This document shows, one piece after another, positions 9,201 through 24,200 of a stretch of DNA of 64,000 nucleotides. Both the position numbers and the translations under genes were made by a program. Every line of letters starts with the position of its first letter. Position 1 is the stretch's first letter. The notes under the pieces are model-generated. The model was not told the DNA's origin, searched no databases, and worked only from the letters and a program-made list of their open reading frames with translations. Source of the DNA: Chitinophaga sp. Ak27 (GTDB lineage: Bacteria > Bacteroidota > Bacteroidia > Chitinophagales > Chitinophagaceae); NCBI RefSeq assembly GCF_012726295.1, contig NZ_JABAOB010000012.1, positions 214,141 through 278,140 of the forward strand, given 5' to 3'.

Positions 9201-12200
9201 TATCATCTATTACCATTACTGGTACGTTCACGCTATTCTGACCCGCTGGGATTGTGATGGCGCCGGTGATGGCGGCATAGTCTGTACCGGCAGTAGCTGT
9301 ACCTGTGATGGTATAGTTTACGGTTACATCTTCAGAAGAAGCGATACCGGCAGGCAGGCTTATTTTAAATCCGCCATTGGTAGACGGTTCTGCGCCATCT
9401 GCTGCTTTGGCAACGGTGAGTACGCGGTTAGCCGCCGTATTCTCATCATCCGTAATATTCACGGTAGCATTACCAGTACCGGTGAAAGCAAAGCTGGTAG
9501 AAGTTCCGCCGTTCAGCGTCAGGATCACCGTTTCAGTATTCTCAATTAACTGGTCGTCTTTTACATTCACTGGTACGGTTACACTATTCTGGCCGGCAGG
9601 AACAGTGATGGTTCCCGTGATAGCTGTGTAGTCTGCACCACTGGTGGCCGTACCGCCGATGGTATAGCTAACCGTGATGGCTTCGGAAGAAGCGATACCT
9701 GCTGGCAGGCTAATTTTAAATCCGCCATTGGTACCCGGTTCCGCGGCATCGGCTACCTTACTTACGGCCAGTACGCGGTTAGCCGCCGTGTTCTCATTAT
9801 CTGTAATATTCACGGTAGCATTACCTGTGCCGGCGAGCGTAAAGCTGTTAGAAGTACCGCCGCTCAGGGCCATGATAACGGTTTCTGTGTTTTCGATCAG
9901 CTGATCATCTATTACAGCCACCGGAACGCTTACGCTGTTCTGACCCGCCGGGATAGTGATGGCTCCTGTGATGGCGGTATAATCAGTACCGCTGGTAGCT
10001 GTACCGGCAACTGTATAGTTTACGGTAATCGCTTCGGAAGAAGTGATACCTGCTGGCAGGCTGATTTTGAATGCGCCGTTAGTGCCAGGTTCTGCGGCAT
10101 CGGCTGTTTTCACAATGCTGAGTGTGCGGTTAGCCACCGTATTCTCATCATCCGAGATGTTCACCGTAGCTGCACTGCCGCCGGCAAAGGTGAAGCTGGT
10201 GGAGGTACCTGTTGTGATGGTCATGCCCACGGTTTCTGTACCTTCCAGGATCTGGTCATTGATCACCTGTACCGGAATGGTTACGCTATGCTGCCCGGCA
10301 GGGATTATCACGGTGCCGGTGAGCGCCGTATAATCTACGCCGCTGGTAGCGGTACCATTAATGGTGTAGGTTACTGTAATAGGCTCTGATGAAGCTATTG
10401 TGCCTGGCAGGCTAATGGTGAACTCACCATTGGTACCTGGTTCTGCGGCCTGCTTCGTAGCCGTTACGTTGAGTATACGGTTAGCCGCAACATCATCGTT
10501 GTCGAGTATGTTTACAGTAGCGTTGCTGTTACCGGTGAAGGTAAAGTTGGTAGAAGAACCACCGTTCAGCGTCATCACAACGGTTTCTGTATTTTCAATC
10601 AATTGATCATCGATTACCGGTACCTGAACAGTAACACTGTTCTGACCTGCTGTGATCAGGGCGGAAGCGCTGAGCGTGGTGTAGTCAGTACCTGCGGTGG
10701 CAGTGCCACTGATGGTATAGTTTACGGTCACGTTTTCAGCAGCGGTAATACCTGCAGGCAGACTAATAATAAATGTACCGTTGGTAGATGGTTCAGCTGC
10801 GTCGGCGCCTTTTACCACGGTGAGTACGCGGTTAGCCGCGGTGTTATCATCATCTGTAATGTTCACGGTAGCATTACCAGTACCGGTGAAAGTAAAGCTG
10901 GTAGAAGTACCGCCATTCAGCGTCATCACCACTGTTTCTGTCGTTTCAATCACCTTGTCGTCGATCACCGGCACGGTTACAAATACCGTGTCTTTACCGG
11001 CCGGGAAGGTTACGGTGCCACTCAGGGCGGTGTAATCCTGTCCGCTGGTAGCGGTGCCACCGATAGTGTAATTTACGGTGATGTCTTCGGAGGCGGTGAT
11101 GCCGGCAGGTAAGCTGATGGCAAACTGGCCATTAGTGCCTGGTTCTGCGGCGTCGGCCTTTTTGGTGACAGACAGTATACGGTTGGCCGTGGTGTTGTCA
11201 TCATCTGCAATATTTACCGTAGCAGTACCGCTGGCGGCGCTGGGCACAAAGGCAAAGCTGGCAGAGGTACCATTGGTCAGCGTCATGATCACCGTTTCGG
11301 TGTTTTCAATGATCTTGTCATCTGTTACCGTTACTGGTACGCTAACACCGTTCTTACCAGCCAGGATAACTGCTGAACCAGTAAGACTGGCGTAATCGGT
11401 GCCATTCACGGCAGTTCCTGCAACCGTATAATTAACAGTGATATCTTCCGCAGCGGTGATACCAGCAGGCAAGCTGATATTGAAGTTGCCATTGGTGCCT
11501 GGTTCTGTGGCATCTGTGGTTTTAACTACTGTCAGCGTTCTGTTTCCGCCGTCATCGTCGGTGATGTTCACAGTGGCATTACCAGTACCGCTGAAGATGA
11601 AGCTGGCAGAGGTTCCGCCGTTCAACGTGAGGATCACGGTTTCTGTGCTTTCAATGATCTGGTCATTGATCACACTCACCGGAACGTCCACGCTATCTTT
11701 TCCTGCAGGGATCACTACGGTACCGCTGAGGGTATTGTAGTCTGCGCCGCTGGTGGCCGTACCTGCAATGGTGTAATTCACCGTAATATCTTCAGACGAA
11801 GTTACTCCACCAGGCAAACTGATCGTAAACTTACCGTTTGTAGCCGGTTCCGCTGCGTCGCCTGCATTTTTTACACTCAGTACCCGGTTAGCTATAGTGT
11901 TATCGTCATCTGCGATATGCACGGTAGCATTGCCGGTTGTACCGCTTGCCACGAGCGTAAAGCTGGTGGATGTACCTCCTGTGGCCGTCAATACAACGGT
12001 TTCTGTATTTTCTATAATCTTATCGTCGATCACGCTAACGGTTACAGGCACACTTGGCTGGCCCGCAGGGATTACCACGGTGCCGCTAAGCGCAGTGTAA
12101 TCTGTACCACTGGTAGCAGTGCCGCCTACAGTGTAGCTAACGGTGATGTCTTCCGATGCGGTATAACCTGCCGGTAATCCAACTGTAAACATTCCGTTGG

Positions 12201-15200
12201 TAGCTGGTTCTGCACCGTCTACAGGATTGGTCACGTTGATTACCAGGTTGGTCGCCACGTTATCATCATCCGCAATATTCACCGTAGCGTTACCGCTGGT
12301 AAAGCTGGTAACGAAGTTGAAGCTGGTACTTGTACCGCTGGTGAGGGTCATCACCACGGTTTCTGTGGTTTCGATCACCTTATCGTCGATCACCGGCACT
12401 GGTACAAATACGGTGTCCTTACCAGCCGGGATGACCACTGTACCGCTCAATGCAGAGTAATCTTTTCCACTGGTAGCGCTGCCGCCAATGGTATAGTTTA
12501 CGGTGATGTCTTCGGAAGCAGTGATGCCAGCAGGCAGCGTGATGGCAAACTTGCCATCAGTACCCGGTTCTGCGGCATCGGTTATTTTGGTGACAGACAG
12601 TACGCGGTTAGCCGCGTTGTTGTTGTCATCATCTGCAATATTTACGGTCGCGCTGCCATTACCTGTTAACGTGAAGGTAGTGGAGCTACCCCCGTTGAGG
12701 GTCATGATCACGGTTTCTGTATTCTCTATCACCTTATCATCTATTACAGGTACTGATACTACTACCCCGTCTTTACCAGCCAAAATCACGGCTGTACCAG
12801 CAAGTGCGGTATAGTCTGTGCCACTGGTGGCCGTACCGGTAATGTTATAGTTCACCGTAATATCTTCTGATGCAGTATATCCTGCCGGCAATGTAATATG
12901 GAAGGAACCCGGAACAGACGGTTCTGCCGCATCGCCCGCGTTGGCAACGCTCAGCACGAGGTTGGCTGCCACGTTGTCGTTGTCGGTGATGTTTACGGTG
13001 GCATTGCCGCTACCGGTGAAGGTAAAGCTGCTGGAAGTTCCTCCTGCCAGGGTGGCGATCACGGTTTCTGTAGGCTCTATGATCTTGTCATCTGCCACTG
13101 TAACGGGAACGTCTACTGTACCTGCTCCTGCAGGGATGACTACTGTGCCGGTTAAGGCGGTGTAGTCAGCACCTGGGGTGGCAGTACCCGCCACGGTATA
13201 GTTCACGGTGATGGCTTCAGCCGTGGTGATACCGGCAGGCAAACTGATCGTAAATGCCCCATTGGTAGATGGTTCCGCGGCATCGCTCTTCCGCACTATA
13301 CTCAATGCAAGGTTAGCTGGTGTAAGCGATTCGTCATCTGTGATATTAACGGTAGCGGTACCTTCTATGGCGCTCGGTACCAACGTGAAGTCGGTGCTGC
13401 TGCCGCCGGTAAGGGACACGACCACGGTTTCTGTAGGCTCTATGATCTTATCATCTTTCACAGTTACCGGCAGGTCAACGCTGTCTTTACCGGCAGGCAG
13501 TACGATGCTGCCGCTGAGGGTGTTGTAGTCATCACCGCTGGTGGCTGTACCTGTTACGGTATAGTTCACGGTAATATCCTGGGAAGCTGTATAGCCGGCA
13601 GGCAACTTGATGGTAAAGGCGCCATTAGTAGATGGTTCTGCACCGTCGTTCTTCTTCTTGATACTCAGCACAAGCGCTGAGGAGGTATTGTCGTTATCCA
13701 CGATGTTCACCGTATCGCTGCCATGAGTGCCGCTGGCGGTAAAGTTAAAGTGAGTGCTGGCGCCACTATTCAGTTTCATGATCACGGTTTCAGTTGTCTC
13801 TATGATCTTATCGTCGATCACTGTCACCGGCACAATTACCTTGTCGCTGTTAGCCGGGATCACTGCAGTACCGCTGAGGGTCGTATAGTCGGTGCCGTTA
13901 ACCGCCGTGCCGGTAATGGTGTATTGAACGGTAACATCTTCCGCTACGGTTACGCCGTTAGGCAGGTTAATGCTGAAGCTTCCGTTGGTACCCGGTTCCG
14001 CAGCATCGGCGGTCCTGGTTACCGTCAGCGCCGTGTTGGCAAGTGTATTATCATCATCCGTAATGTTCACGGTAGCGCTACCTTTAGCAGGGTCGGGGGT
14101 GTATGCTGCACCGCCGGTGCCACTGGTGATGGTCAGGGTCACGTCTTCTGTAGGCTCAATGATCTTATCATCTATCACATTAACGGCTACCAGCACATCC
14201 GGATCTCCGGCTGGTATCACCACGGTATTGGTCAACGCGGTGTAGTCTGCGCCGGCAGTGGCGGTACCTCCTACGGTATAAGTCACAGTGATCGGCACAG
14301 CTGCGGTATAACCGGCAGGCAGGCTTATGAGGAACTGACCGTTGGTACCTGGTTCTGCGGCGTCGCCATTATTGATAACGCTCAGCATCCGGTTGGTGGG
14401 ATTGTCATCATCATCGGTGATGTTCACCGTAGCGGTGGCAATGCCGGCGGTGAAGGTGTAGTCCGGAGAAGTACCACCTGTAACGGTGAGGACTACCGTT
14501 TCTGTACCTTCTATGATCTTGTCGTCTTTCACGGTAACGGGCACGTCTATACTATTCTGGTCGGCAGGTATTACAACCGTACCGGAAAGGGTGCCGTAAT
14601 CTGTTCCGTTGATCGCGGTACCGGCAATAGTGTAATTCACGGTTACCGGCTTAGCCGACGTTATGTTAGCAGGCAGGCTGATAGTAAACGCACCATCAAT
14701 ACCAGGTTCTGCTGCATCCGTTTTCTTCGTGATGTTGATCACCTGGTTAGCCGCTGTATTATCATCATCGGTAATGTTCACGGTGGCAGTACTGTTACCA
14801 GTGGCCGGTGTGAAGTTAAAGCTACTGCTGGTTCCGCCAGTCAGTGTCATTACCACTGTTTCTGTGCCTTCTATGATATTATCGTTGGTTACAGGTACGG
14901 CTACTTTAACGTCCGGTTGACCGGCAATGATCTTCGCGGTACCGGTGAGCGCAGTATAGTCAAAACCTGCACCTGGGGTGGCGGTACCACCGATGGTATA
15001 AGTTACGTCGATGTCTTGCGACGCGGTATAACCAGCAGGCAGGCTAATGGTAAATTCGCCAGCAGTACCTGGTTCTGCGCCATCGGCTGTTTTCGTCACC
15101 ATCAACACGCGGTTAACAGCAGTACTGTCATTATCGATGATATTCAGGGTGGCATTGTTACCTGCCGGATCGGCGGTATAAGTGAACGCATTGGCGTCCG

Positions 15201-18200
15201 TACCACCTGTCAGATTTAGTATAGCCGTTTCCGTAGGTTCGATAATCTTGTCATCGCTAACGATCAACGGTATAGTAAAGCTGTTGCTATTAGCCGGCAG
15301 CTTGATGGCGCTGATGGTGTAGTCGGTATTACGGGCAGCGGTACCAGTCATATTGTAACTGAACGTGATATCAGCGGCAGAAGTATAGCCTGCAGGGAGG
15401 CTGATAGTATAGGCGCCATTGGTGCCTGGTTCAGCGGCATCATCTTTTTTCACCACTTTCAGCACCTGGTTCACCGCAGTAGCATCGTCGTCTGCAATGT
15501 TAACAGTAACATTACTATTAGCCGGATCTGGCGGGAAGATGTAGGCATTGCCGCCTCCATCTGTTGCACTACCCGAGAGGAGCGTAATGGTGATGTTTTC
15601 AGTTGGCTCAATGATCTTATCATCCAGCACATTGATTGGTATCAGTGCATCATTGCTGCCACCCGGAATAGTGATAGTGCTCAGCGCCTGGTAGTCCTCG
15701 CCGGAAGTAGCGGTACCGGATATGCTATAGCCAATTGTAACAGGCCATGCGGAGGTAGCTGTGCCGGCCAGTTTCACTCTGAAGCTTCCGTTACCGGCTG
15801 GCTCAGAGGCATTAACAGGCGTAACCACCTGTATAGGCGTGCTGGAAGCAGCGTTGGCGTCTATGATATTCACCACTGCACCGTTGCCAGATGGATCTAT
15901 TGTAAATGGCATACTGGCAGAAGCTGCGTTGATGAGGTTCATTACCACTGTTTCCGGACCTTCAATAATACCATCGTTAATAGCTGCTACATCAATGAAC
16001 ACTTCATTAGAGCCTGCAGGTATAGTGAAACTACCGGCAGGTATCGTCGGTAGACTGTAGTCTGTTGGCGTGGCCGCAGGACCGTTAGCTGTTCCTCCAA
16101 GGTTATAGGTGATCACCACGTCATACTGGGCAGTAACGCCTGGTGGCAGGGAAACCCTGTAACGACCATTGGTACTACCTTCTATCGCATCCGACACTTT
16201 AGTGAGCAATATTACATTACTGTTAGCCGTGTAATCATCATCCGCGATATTCACTGTGGCAGCGCCTCCACCAGCGGCTACAGTATAGGTAAACTGTGTA
16301 TCGCTGCCACCGGTGATCGTCATATCCACAGTTTCCGTTGGCTCAATGATCTTATCATCTATCACATTAACGGGTATGGTTACACTGTTCTGACCAGCAG
16401 GGATGGTAATAGTGCCAAGCGCCTGGTAGTCAGCGCCCACGGTAGCTGTACCGCTGGTGCTGTAAGCCACCGTAATGTCCCTCGCGGAAGTAATATTCGC
16501 AGGCAGGCTTACTTTGAAGCTGCCAGGAGTAGATGGTTCTGCTCCATCAGTATTTTTAGTTACTGTCAGTACCTGGTTGGCGGCAGTGTTGTCGTCATCA
16601 TCCAGGGTTACCTGGGCGGTGCCGGCGGTTCCGCTTACAGTATAAGCGAAGCTGCCGCTGTTACCACCGCTAAGCGTGAGATTTACTGCTTCCTGACCTT
16701 CGATGATCTGATCATCTATTACGGTAACAGGAACATCCACACTATTCTGACCCGCCAGGATGATAGCCGTACCTGTCAGCGCCGTGTAGTCTTTACCACC
16801 GGTAGCAGTACCGGCAATGGTATAAGTAACGGTAATATCTTCTGATGGGAAGACGTTGGCTGGCAGACTGATTTTAAACTTGCCGTTGGTGCCTGGTTCT
16901 GCGGCATTGCCATTGTTAGTAACGCTCAGTACACGGCTGGCGGCGGAGTTTTCATCATCTGCAATATTCACGGTAGCGGTAGCATTGGCGGGGTCGGCTG
17001 TATAAGTCAGGCCTGCGCCGGTACCACCGGTAATCGTCATAATCACGGTTTCGGTATTCTCTATTAACTGATCGTCCTTCACTAATACTGGTACCGATAC
17101 CGTCGGCTGGTTGGCCGGCAAAGTCACCGTGCCGGTAAGCGCGGTGTAATCAGACCCACTAGTGGCTGTACCAGCAATGGTATAGTTGACAGTGATTGGC
17201 GCCGCTGCGGTATAGCCGGCAGGGAGGCCAATGGTAAAGGCGCCATTGGTGCCTGGTTCTGCGGCATCGCCGCCATTGATCACACTCAATACCTGGTGGG
17301 CCGCAATGTTATCGTTGTCGGTGATGTTGGCCGTTGCACTGCCGTTGGTAGCGTCGACCGTGAAAGTAAAGCTGGTGCTGGTACCGCCTGTAAGCGTGAG
17401 CACCACGGTTTCTGTACCTTCTATGATCTTATCATCTATTACATTTACCGGTATAACTACACTATTTTGTTTGGCAGGTAATACAATGCTGCCTGTCAGG
17501 GTTGTGTAATCGCTGCCGTTAGTAGCGGTACCACTAATAGTGTAATTAACGGTTACCGGTTCTGACGAGGACACGATTCCAGGCAGACTTACCTTGAAGC
17601 TGCCGTTGCCGGCAGGTTCTGCAAGGTCTGATTGTTTCACAATGCTGAGTACGCGGTTGGTACCTGTATTGTCGTCATCGGCAATGTTCATCGTTTCCTG
17701 GCCATTGGTGGGGCTAGGCGCGAAAGTCAGCGTGCTGGTGCTACCACCAGTAACCGTTACGATCACTGTTTCTGTATTCTCAATGAAATCATCATTGATC
17801 ACATTCACTGGCAATGTGGTGCCATTTGAACCACCAGGGATAGTTACGGTACCACTCAGGGTCGCATAATCTGAACCTCCGGTAGCAGTACCACTTACGG
17901 TATAGTTTACGGTGATAGGTTCAGGAACCGTTATGCCTGCCGGCAGGTTAATCTTGAAAGTATTGTTTGTTCCGGGTTCAGCCGCATCGCCTGTTTTGGT
18001 GATGCTCAGTACGCGGTTGTCCGGGGTATCATCATTATCGATAATGTTGCCGGTTGCACTTCCTTCAACTGCATCAGGTGTGAAAGTGAAATTAGTGGAA
18101 GACCCGCCGGTGATATTGATGATCACGGTTTCGGTACCTTCTATAATCTGGTCATCTACTATATTCGCCACGATGGCTGTTCCTGTGCTTCCAGCTGAAA

Positions 18201-21200
18201 GGACAGCTGTTCCACTGAAGTGTGCAGGGGTTATACCATTATAGTCAACACCTAAGGTGGCGGTACCACCTATGGTATAATTTATTGTTACCGGTTCGGA
18301 GTAGGTAATACCTGGAGCCGGCAGGAAATTGAATCTCAATGTGGCGCCGCCTTCTGCCCCATCACGGGCAAGCTGCACCCTTACAACCCGGTTGGCCGGC
18401 GTATCATCATCGTCTGCAATATTCACCGTAGCAGTTTTGGCTGCTGCAGACGCAGTATAGGCAGATGTACCATCTGTGCCGCTGGTGAGGGTCATTACAA
18501 CCGTTTCTGTTACTTCAATGATTTTGTCATCGTTCACAGTCACCGGTACAGTTACAAAAGGTTGACCAGCCGCTATGGTAGCGGTACCGCTTAATGTAAC
18601 GTAATCAGCAGTGCTGGTAGCCGTTCCTCCTATTGTGTAGTTCACGGTAACGGGTACAGAAGAAGTGAAGCCTGTAGGCAGGCTGATTTTAAACTCACCT
18701 GGCGTACCTGGTTCTGCGCCATTGCCATTATTAACAACGCTCAGCACACGGTTAGCAGCGGTATTATCGTCATCGGCAATATTCGCCGTGGCCGCACCAT
18801 TAGCGGCGCTAACGGTATAACTGAAGTTGGTAGAGCTGCCGCCGGAAAGCGTCAACGTTACTGTTTCTGTGCTTTCTATTACCTGGTCGTCGATGACTGC
18901 AACAGGCAGGATAATGGAGTTCTGTCCTACCGGGATGGTAGCAGTACCAGTTAATGTAGTATAGTCGGTACCGTTAGTTGCTGTTCCCCCAATGGTATAA
19001 TTCACCGTAATATCCTCGGAAGGAGTAACCGTTCCAGGCAAACTGATCTTGAATGTTGCATTAGTAGCCGGTTCCGCACCATCGGCGGTCTTCGTAATGC
19101 TCAGCACGCGGTTTACAGGCGTGTTATCATCATCCAGGATATTCACGGTAGCATTACCGTTGGTAGCGCTGACCGTAAAGGCAAAGCTGGCGCTCGCACC
19201 GCTGGAAAGTGCCATGGTTACCGTTTCGGTATTCTCCATCAGCTGGTCGTCGATCACGGTCACTGGCACGGTTACACTATTCTGACCTGCAGGTATGATG
19301 GCAGTATTGGTGATGGTGGTATAGTCGGTGCCGTTAATCGCTGTACCGCCAATGGTGTAGGTGACGGTAATAGGCTCAGCAGCCACAATGTCGTCGGCTG
19401 TGGTAGCGCCTTTCGGCAAACTGATTTTGAACCGGCTGTTGGTACTTGGTTCAGATGCATCTCCTCCGTCGTTGGTCACGCTGAGGATACGGTTGCCACC
19501 GGTGTTATCATCATCAGCGATATTGGCAGTGGCACTGCCATCCGTGCCGCTGATGGTGAAAGCAAAGCTGGTGCTGGTACCGCCGGTCACCGTTGCAATG
19601 ACAGTTTCTGTATTCTCGATGATCTTGTCATCGACAACGGTGATGGGCAGAGGAATGCTGTTCTGTCCAGCAGGCAGCACGATTGATGTTCCCAGGGCGG
19701 TGTAGTCAGCGCCACTGGTAGCGGTACCGGAGGATGTATAGGCTATGGTTATATCTTCGGAAGAAGTGATATTGGCAGGGAGCCCGATGGTGAATTCCCC
19801 GTTGGTGGACGGTTCTGCGGCATCCGTTTTCTTCTTGATACTGATCAGGCGGTTAAGTGCTGTATTATCATCATCCGCGATGGTAACAGTAGCATTACCA
19901 TTGGTACCGCTGGCAGTATAGTTGAAGCTGGTGCTGCTGCCACCGGTAAGCGTTACCACTACCGATTCGGTATTTTCAATCACCTGGTCGTCGATTACAT
20001 TAACAGGCACCACCACGCTGTCTTTACCTGCCGGTATAGTTACCGTGCCGGTAAGGGCAGTATAATCAGCCCCACTGGTGGCTGTACCGCCTACTGTATA
20101 GTTGACGGTAATGGCTTCGGTAGGTATCACACCTGCCGGTAAATGGATCGTAAATTCACCGTTGGTACCCGGTTCAGCGGCGTCGGTCTTCTTAGTGATG
20201 CTCAGTACCAGGTTGGCCGGTGTATTCTCATCATCAATAACATTCACAGTTGCACTTACCGCACCAGTAGTTGGCGTCAGGGTAAAGTTGGTTGAGCTAC
20301 CACTGGTAATGGTGGCGATTACGGTTTCTGGTTTTTCCAGCAACTGATCATCCAATACCAGCACTGGCAGGGTTACGCCAGGCTGACCTGCAGGAATCAC
20401 AATCGATCCGCTGAGTGCCACATAATCTGCACCTGGAGTGGCAGTACCGGCAATAGCATAGTTAACGGTGATATCTTCAGATGAAGTAACGCCTGCCGGC
20501 AAACTGATATTAAAGGCGCCGTTAGTGGCGGGTTCTTTAGCATCCTTGCTCCAGGTAATACCTACCGTAGTTTTAGCCGGGTCATTGCTGTCGTTATCGG
20601 CAATGTCCAGTGAAGCAGTTGATTGTGTGCTGCTGATATTATAAGCATCGCCACTGATGGTGCCTATGGCGCCGCTCAGCGTAACGTTCACATTTTCTGT
20701 TATTTCCAGGATGTTGTCGTCGGTCACTGCTACAGGCAGGGATATACTATTGCTACCAGATGGGAAGGTAACCGTACCGGTGAGCGTAGTATAGTCGCCG
20801 CCGTTGGTGGCGGTACCACTCACCGTATAGTTCACGGTGATGTCTTCGGTTGCGTTTACTGTCCCAGGGAGACTGATTTTGAAGGAACCGTTCTGTGCTC
20901 CCTCTTTACCATCCTGTACTTTGGTGATAGCCAACGTTTGGTTCACAGCTGTCAGGCCACCGAAAGTGGAGAAGCTCTGTATACCGCTGAATTCAACATA
21001 TTCCACCCCATCCTGCTGACCAGTAGCCGAAGGATTCAGTGCTGTAATATTAGCCAGTCCTTCAGGGGCCAGGTCGGCCAGTGTGGCAGCGATATCGCCG
21101 GTGTGTTTGAACCACGTCCAGCGTTGGGTACCGGTTACACCACGGGTGCCGGAAAGCATATTTTCTGCATTGGTCTTTTCAGCCGGGTTCCAGAAGAAGC

Positions 21201-24200
21201 GAACGGTAACACCGCCGTTCTGCGTCAGGGCAGCACCGGTGTAGTTGATCTGCAGAAGCCTGCGCATCAGCTGCGTACCATAATCGGTACCGCTGTTTTT
21301 GCCCAATGCGGTATTCATGTCCCTGTTTACATCTACCAGCGCCGACAGTTTTGAAACATCCATGGTATTGCCATTGAGGGCAATAGAGGCAATGTATTTA
21401 TTAGCGTCTGTAGGATCGTAGAAATACAGGGTATCGTTGCTGATACAGGTGGCGGTGACTGTCCTCACTGTCGCATCTGGTACCAGGTTAGCGGTACGTT
21501 TCAGGTGGCTGGTAACAAGTGTAAACACAACGCCATCTTTCAGTCCACTCACATTTTCAAAGCTCACGATGTTGCCGGCAAAGTTGGTTGCTGGAATTTC
21601 AGTCACCGTACCAGTAGCAAAGTTACCGTCACCATCTTCGTCCACCATGATCGTGAAATCACTGGCATCGGTACCCGTTGTGGTGATACCAGTCAGGTCA
21701 AACTGCATGCTGAGCGGCTGTGTGCTGATATCGTAATTGGTGAATTGTGTTTTCCATTCTTGTGTGAGACGTTCAGGGATACAGCTGCCCACTGGCAGGT
21801 CTGTTCCTGTTACGGTAAGGGCATTGCTGTTGCTGCCTAGGAGGAGGTAACTTTTATCTGCGCCGAAAGTATTGGTGTTATCCACATTGGTGGCAGCAAT
21901 AGTACGCATGCCAACCGTCAGGATGGAACCTGTATGAACGCTGCGGGACTGTTTCTGTACCAGCGCTTCGCGGTCATCGCGACCAATACCGAAGATATTA
22001 TTTTTATAAGTGCTGTTAGTTGTGGCGTTCCAGATCACGGAACCATCTGTAGCGAGGTAGTTCTGTGCGGTGCTTTGGTCGAGCGTAATACCATATTTAA
22101 CACCGAGGTAGGATTCTACCTGTTGTGATTCGGTGGTGGTAAGGGCCGATTTGTATACGATTACTTCAGGGATTTTACCATTGAAGATACGGCCGTCGAA
22201 GCTTGTACCATCAGTAGTGCGGCCACCGATTTCAAAGAAACCACCATCCGCTCCCGTGGCAAGATTGCCGCCGATTGGACCTTGTTTACCATTCAGCCAC
22301 ACGCTTCCCCCCTGCGGATTATTTGTACTGATATAAATACCCCTGGCGATGACAGGTCCGGTGTAGGTAGCCGTAGTGTTACCCATGATAGATCCAGCGG
22401 CATCCAGGCCAAAAGTATTGGTGTTTGTATAAATTAATCCTCTACCGGAAGCGCCTGTTGCCGTCCAGTTTCCGTTGGAGGCGAAGACCCCTCCCAGGTT
22501 AGCACCGTTTTGAATCGCGCCTTCCTGTCTAGCGACGGAGAAGATAGACAGGTTAGCAGAGGTATTCCAGTTAACGCCGGCATCTCCTTTGAGAGATTTG
22601 CCCAACGCGCCGCTGAAATCAACAGCCGGGTTAAAGTTGATACCGTTTGGTACCTGAACAACGTCTGCGGAAGGAGCAATGGCATCTGTATGTGCAACCG
22701 GGGCTGCACGCAGTTCGGTAGGCATCGTAGTCGCCTGGTTCAGCCATTGCTGCACCTGGTTAGCGCCATCTACCTGCACATCTGCATTTGCTTTCACCCA
22801 CAACATTTCATTGGCTACGCCACCTGGTGCAGTTACATAGCTGGCGAAAGTAAAGTATTGTCCATTAGTCAGATCCAGGTTGGCGGTATAACTAGCCACA
22901 CCGTTCACATCGTTGGTAGACAGTTGTATAAATTGGTCGGAACCGTCAAACGTAGCGTCGTTGCTCACTACCAGGTAAGGTGTGGTGGCAGTTTTTGGCA
23001 ACTGGTCTTTCCGTACCGCAATATTCACGGTACCTACGGTACCGGATTCCTGTACTTTCCAAACTCTCGCCATACGGGTGGTCACAGCTGGGTTACCAGT
23101 GATAGCGGTGGAGAAAGCGGTGCTGGCGCCATCGTCGCCCCACACCATATATGACTTATCTGCGGAGAAAGTATTGGTATTGCTGCCGTTATCTGCCGCA
23201 ATGCCGCCGAGGCCCACTATGGGCTGTAAGCCCGTGTTGATGTTCTGGCTTTGCTTCTGCGTAAGGCCTTCTACATCATCGCGACCGATACCGGTGATAT
23301 TATTTTTATAAGTGGCATTAGCCGTGGCATCCCATACTTTGGTGGTGCCATCGGTAGCCAGGTAATCAATCGGAGTGGTTTGATCTATCGTATAACCATA
23401 CTTGATAGCCAGGTAGGTAGATACGCGCTGTTGCTCGGTAGCTGTTAACGCAGTCGGGTATACGATAATATCTCCCATGGTACCAATCCATGCCTGCGCG
23501 CGGTCCCAGGGCCATGCACCTATTCCGGCATCAACGTTACCAGTATTCCACGCCTTAGCTGCAGATCCCAGCGATTTCATTTTGCTGTACAGTGTAGCAG
23601 TGCCGCCATTACCGGCCCACACACCCACCATTTCATTAAACACTCCCGGTTGCCAGTTTCCAGCCGGACTTGTCACATCATTAGCCCATCCCACAAAATC
23701 GGCTGTTCCATTTCCACCTACAAGTGCGAGACCTGTACCCTGGCTAGTTGCACCTGCACCGTAAGCGAGAATAAACTTATTGCCTGCGCCGGTGGTGGCT
23801 GCACTACCAGTGCCGAAGAGTGTTCTTGCAGCAGTTCCTATCGGCAACTTAGTGATATCCAGGCCCATAAAATCAGTACCGTCAAATTTTACCACCGGGT
23901 TAAAGTTAGCGTTAGCCGTCGCGTTGTTCATATACAGCGGCTGATTGGCAACGGTAGCTTGCGTAGCGTTGTTCAGGTCAGAGGCATAGTCGGTCCAGCC
24001 ATTGATAGCTGTGCTATCTGTTGTACTGGAGGTACCTGCATCTGCACGTAACCAAAGGGAAGTACCCACTACCCCACCTGGCGTTTTAATAGCCGCGCCG
24101 TAGGTGAAATACTGGCCGCTGGTCAGGTTAACATTGGCAGCATAGTGTTTCACACCGTTGAGCGTCATGGCGGTTACCGGGATGTAAGTATCGCTGCCAT

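Noticed and set aside
13723..15219. A 498-codon open frame on the plus strand, opposite the adhesin
   Set aside because: It is antisense to Calx-beta repeats and repeats with the same 350-bp period; its composition (His/Gly/Cys/Tyr-rich) matches no protein family. The same holds for other plus-strand frames between 6.3 and 32 kb, for example 6685-7512 and 10603-11112.
6618..20940. Regular repeats that could be mistaken for a CRISPR or satellite array
   Set aside because: The period is about 350 bp, the repeats are in frame, divergent and protein-coding, and there are no short identical repeats with unique spacers or cas genes.
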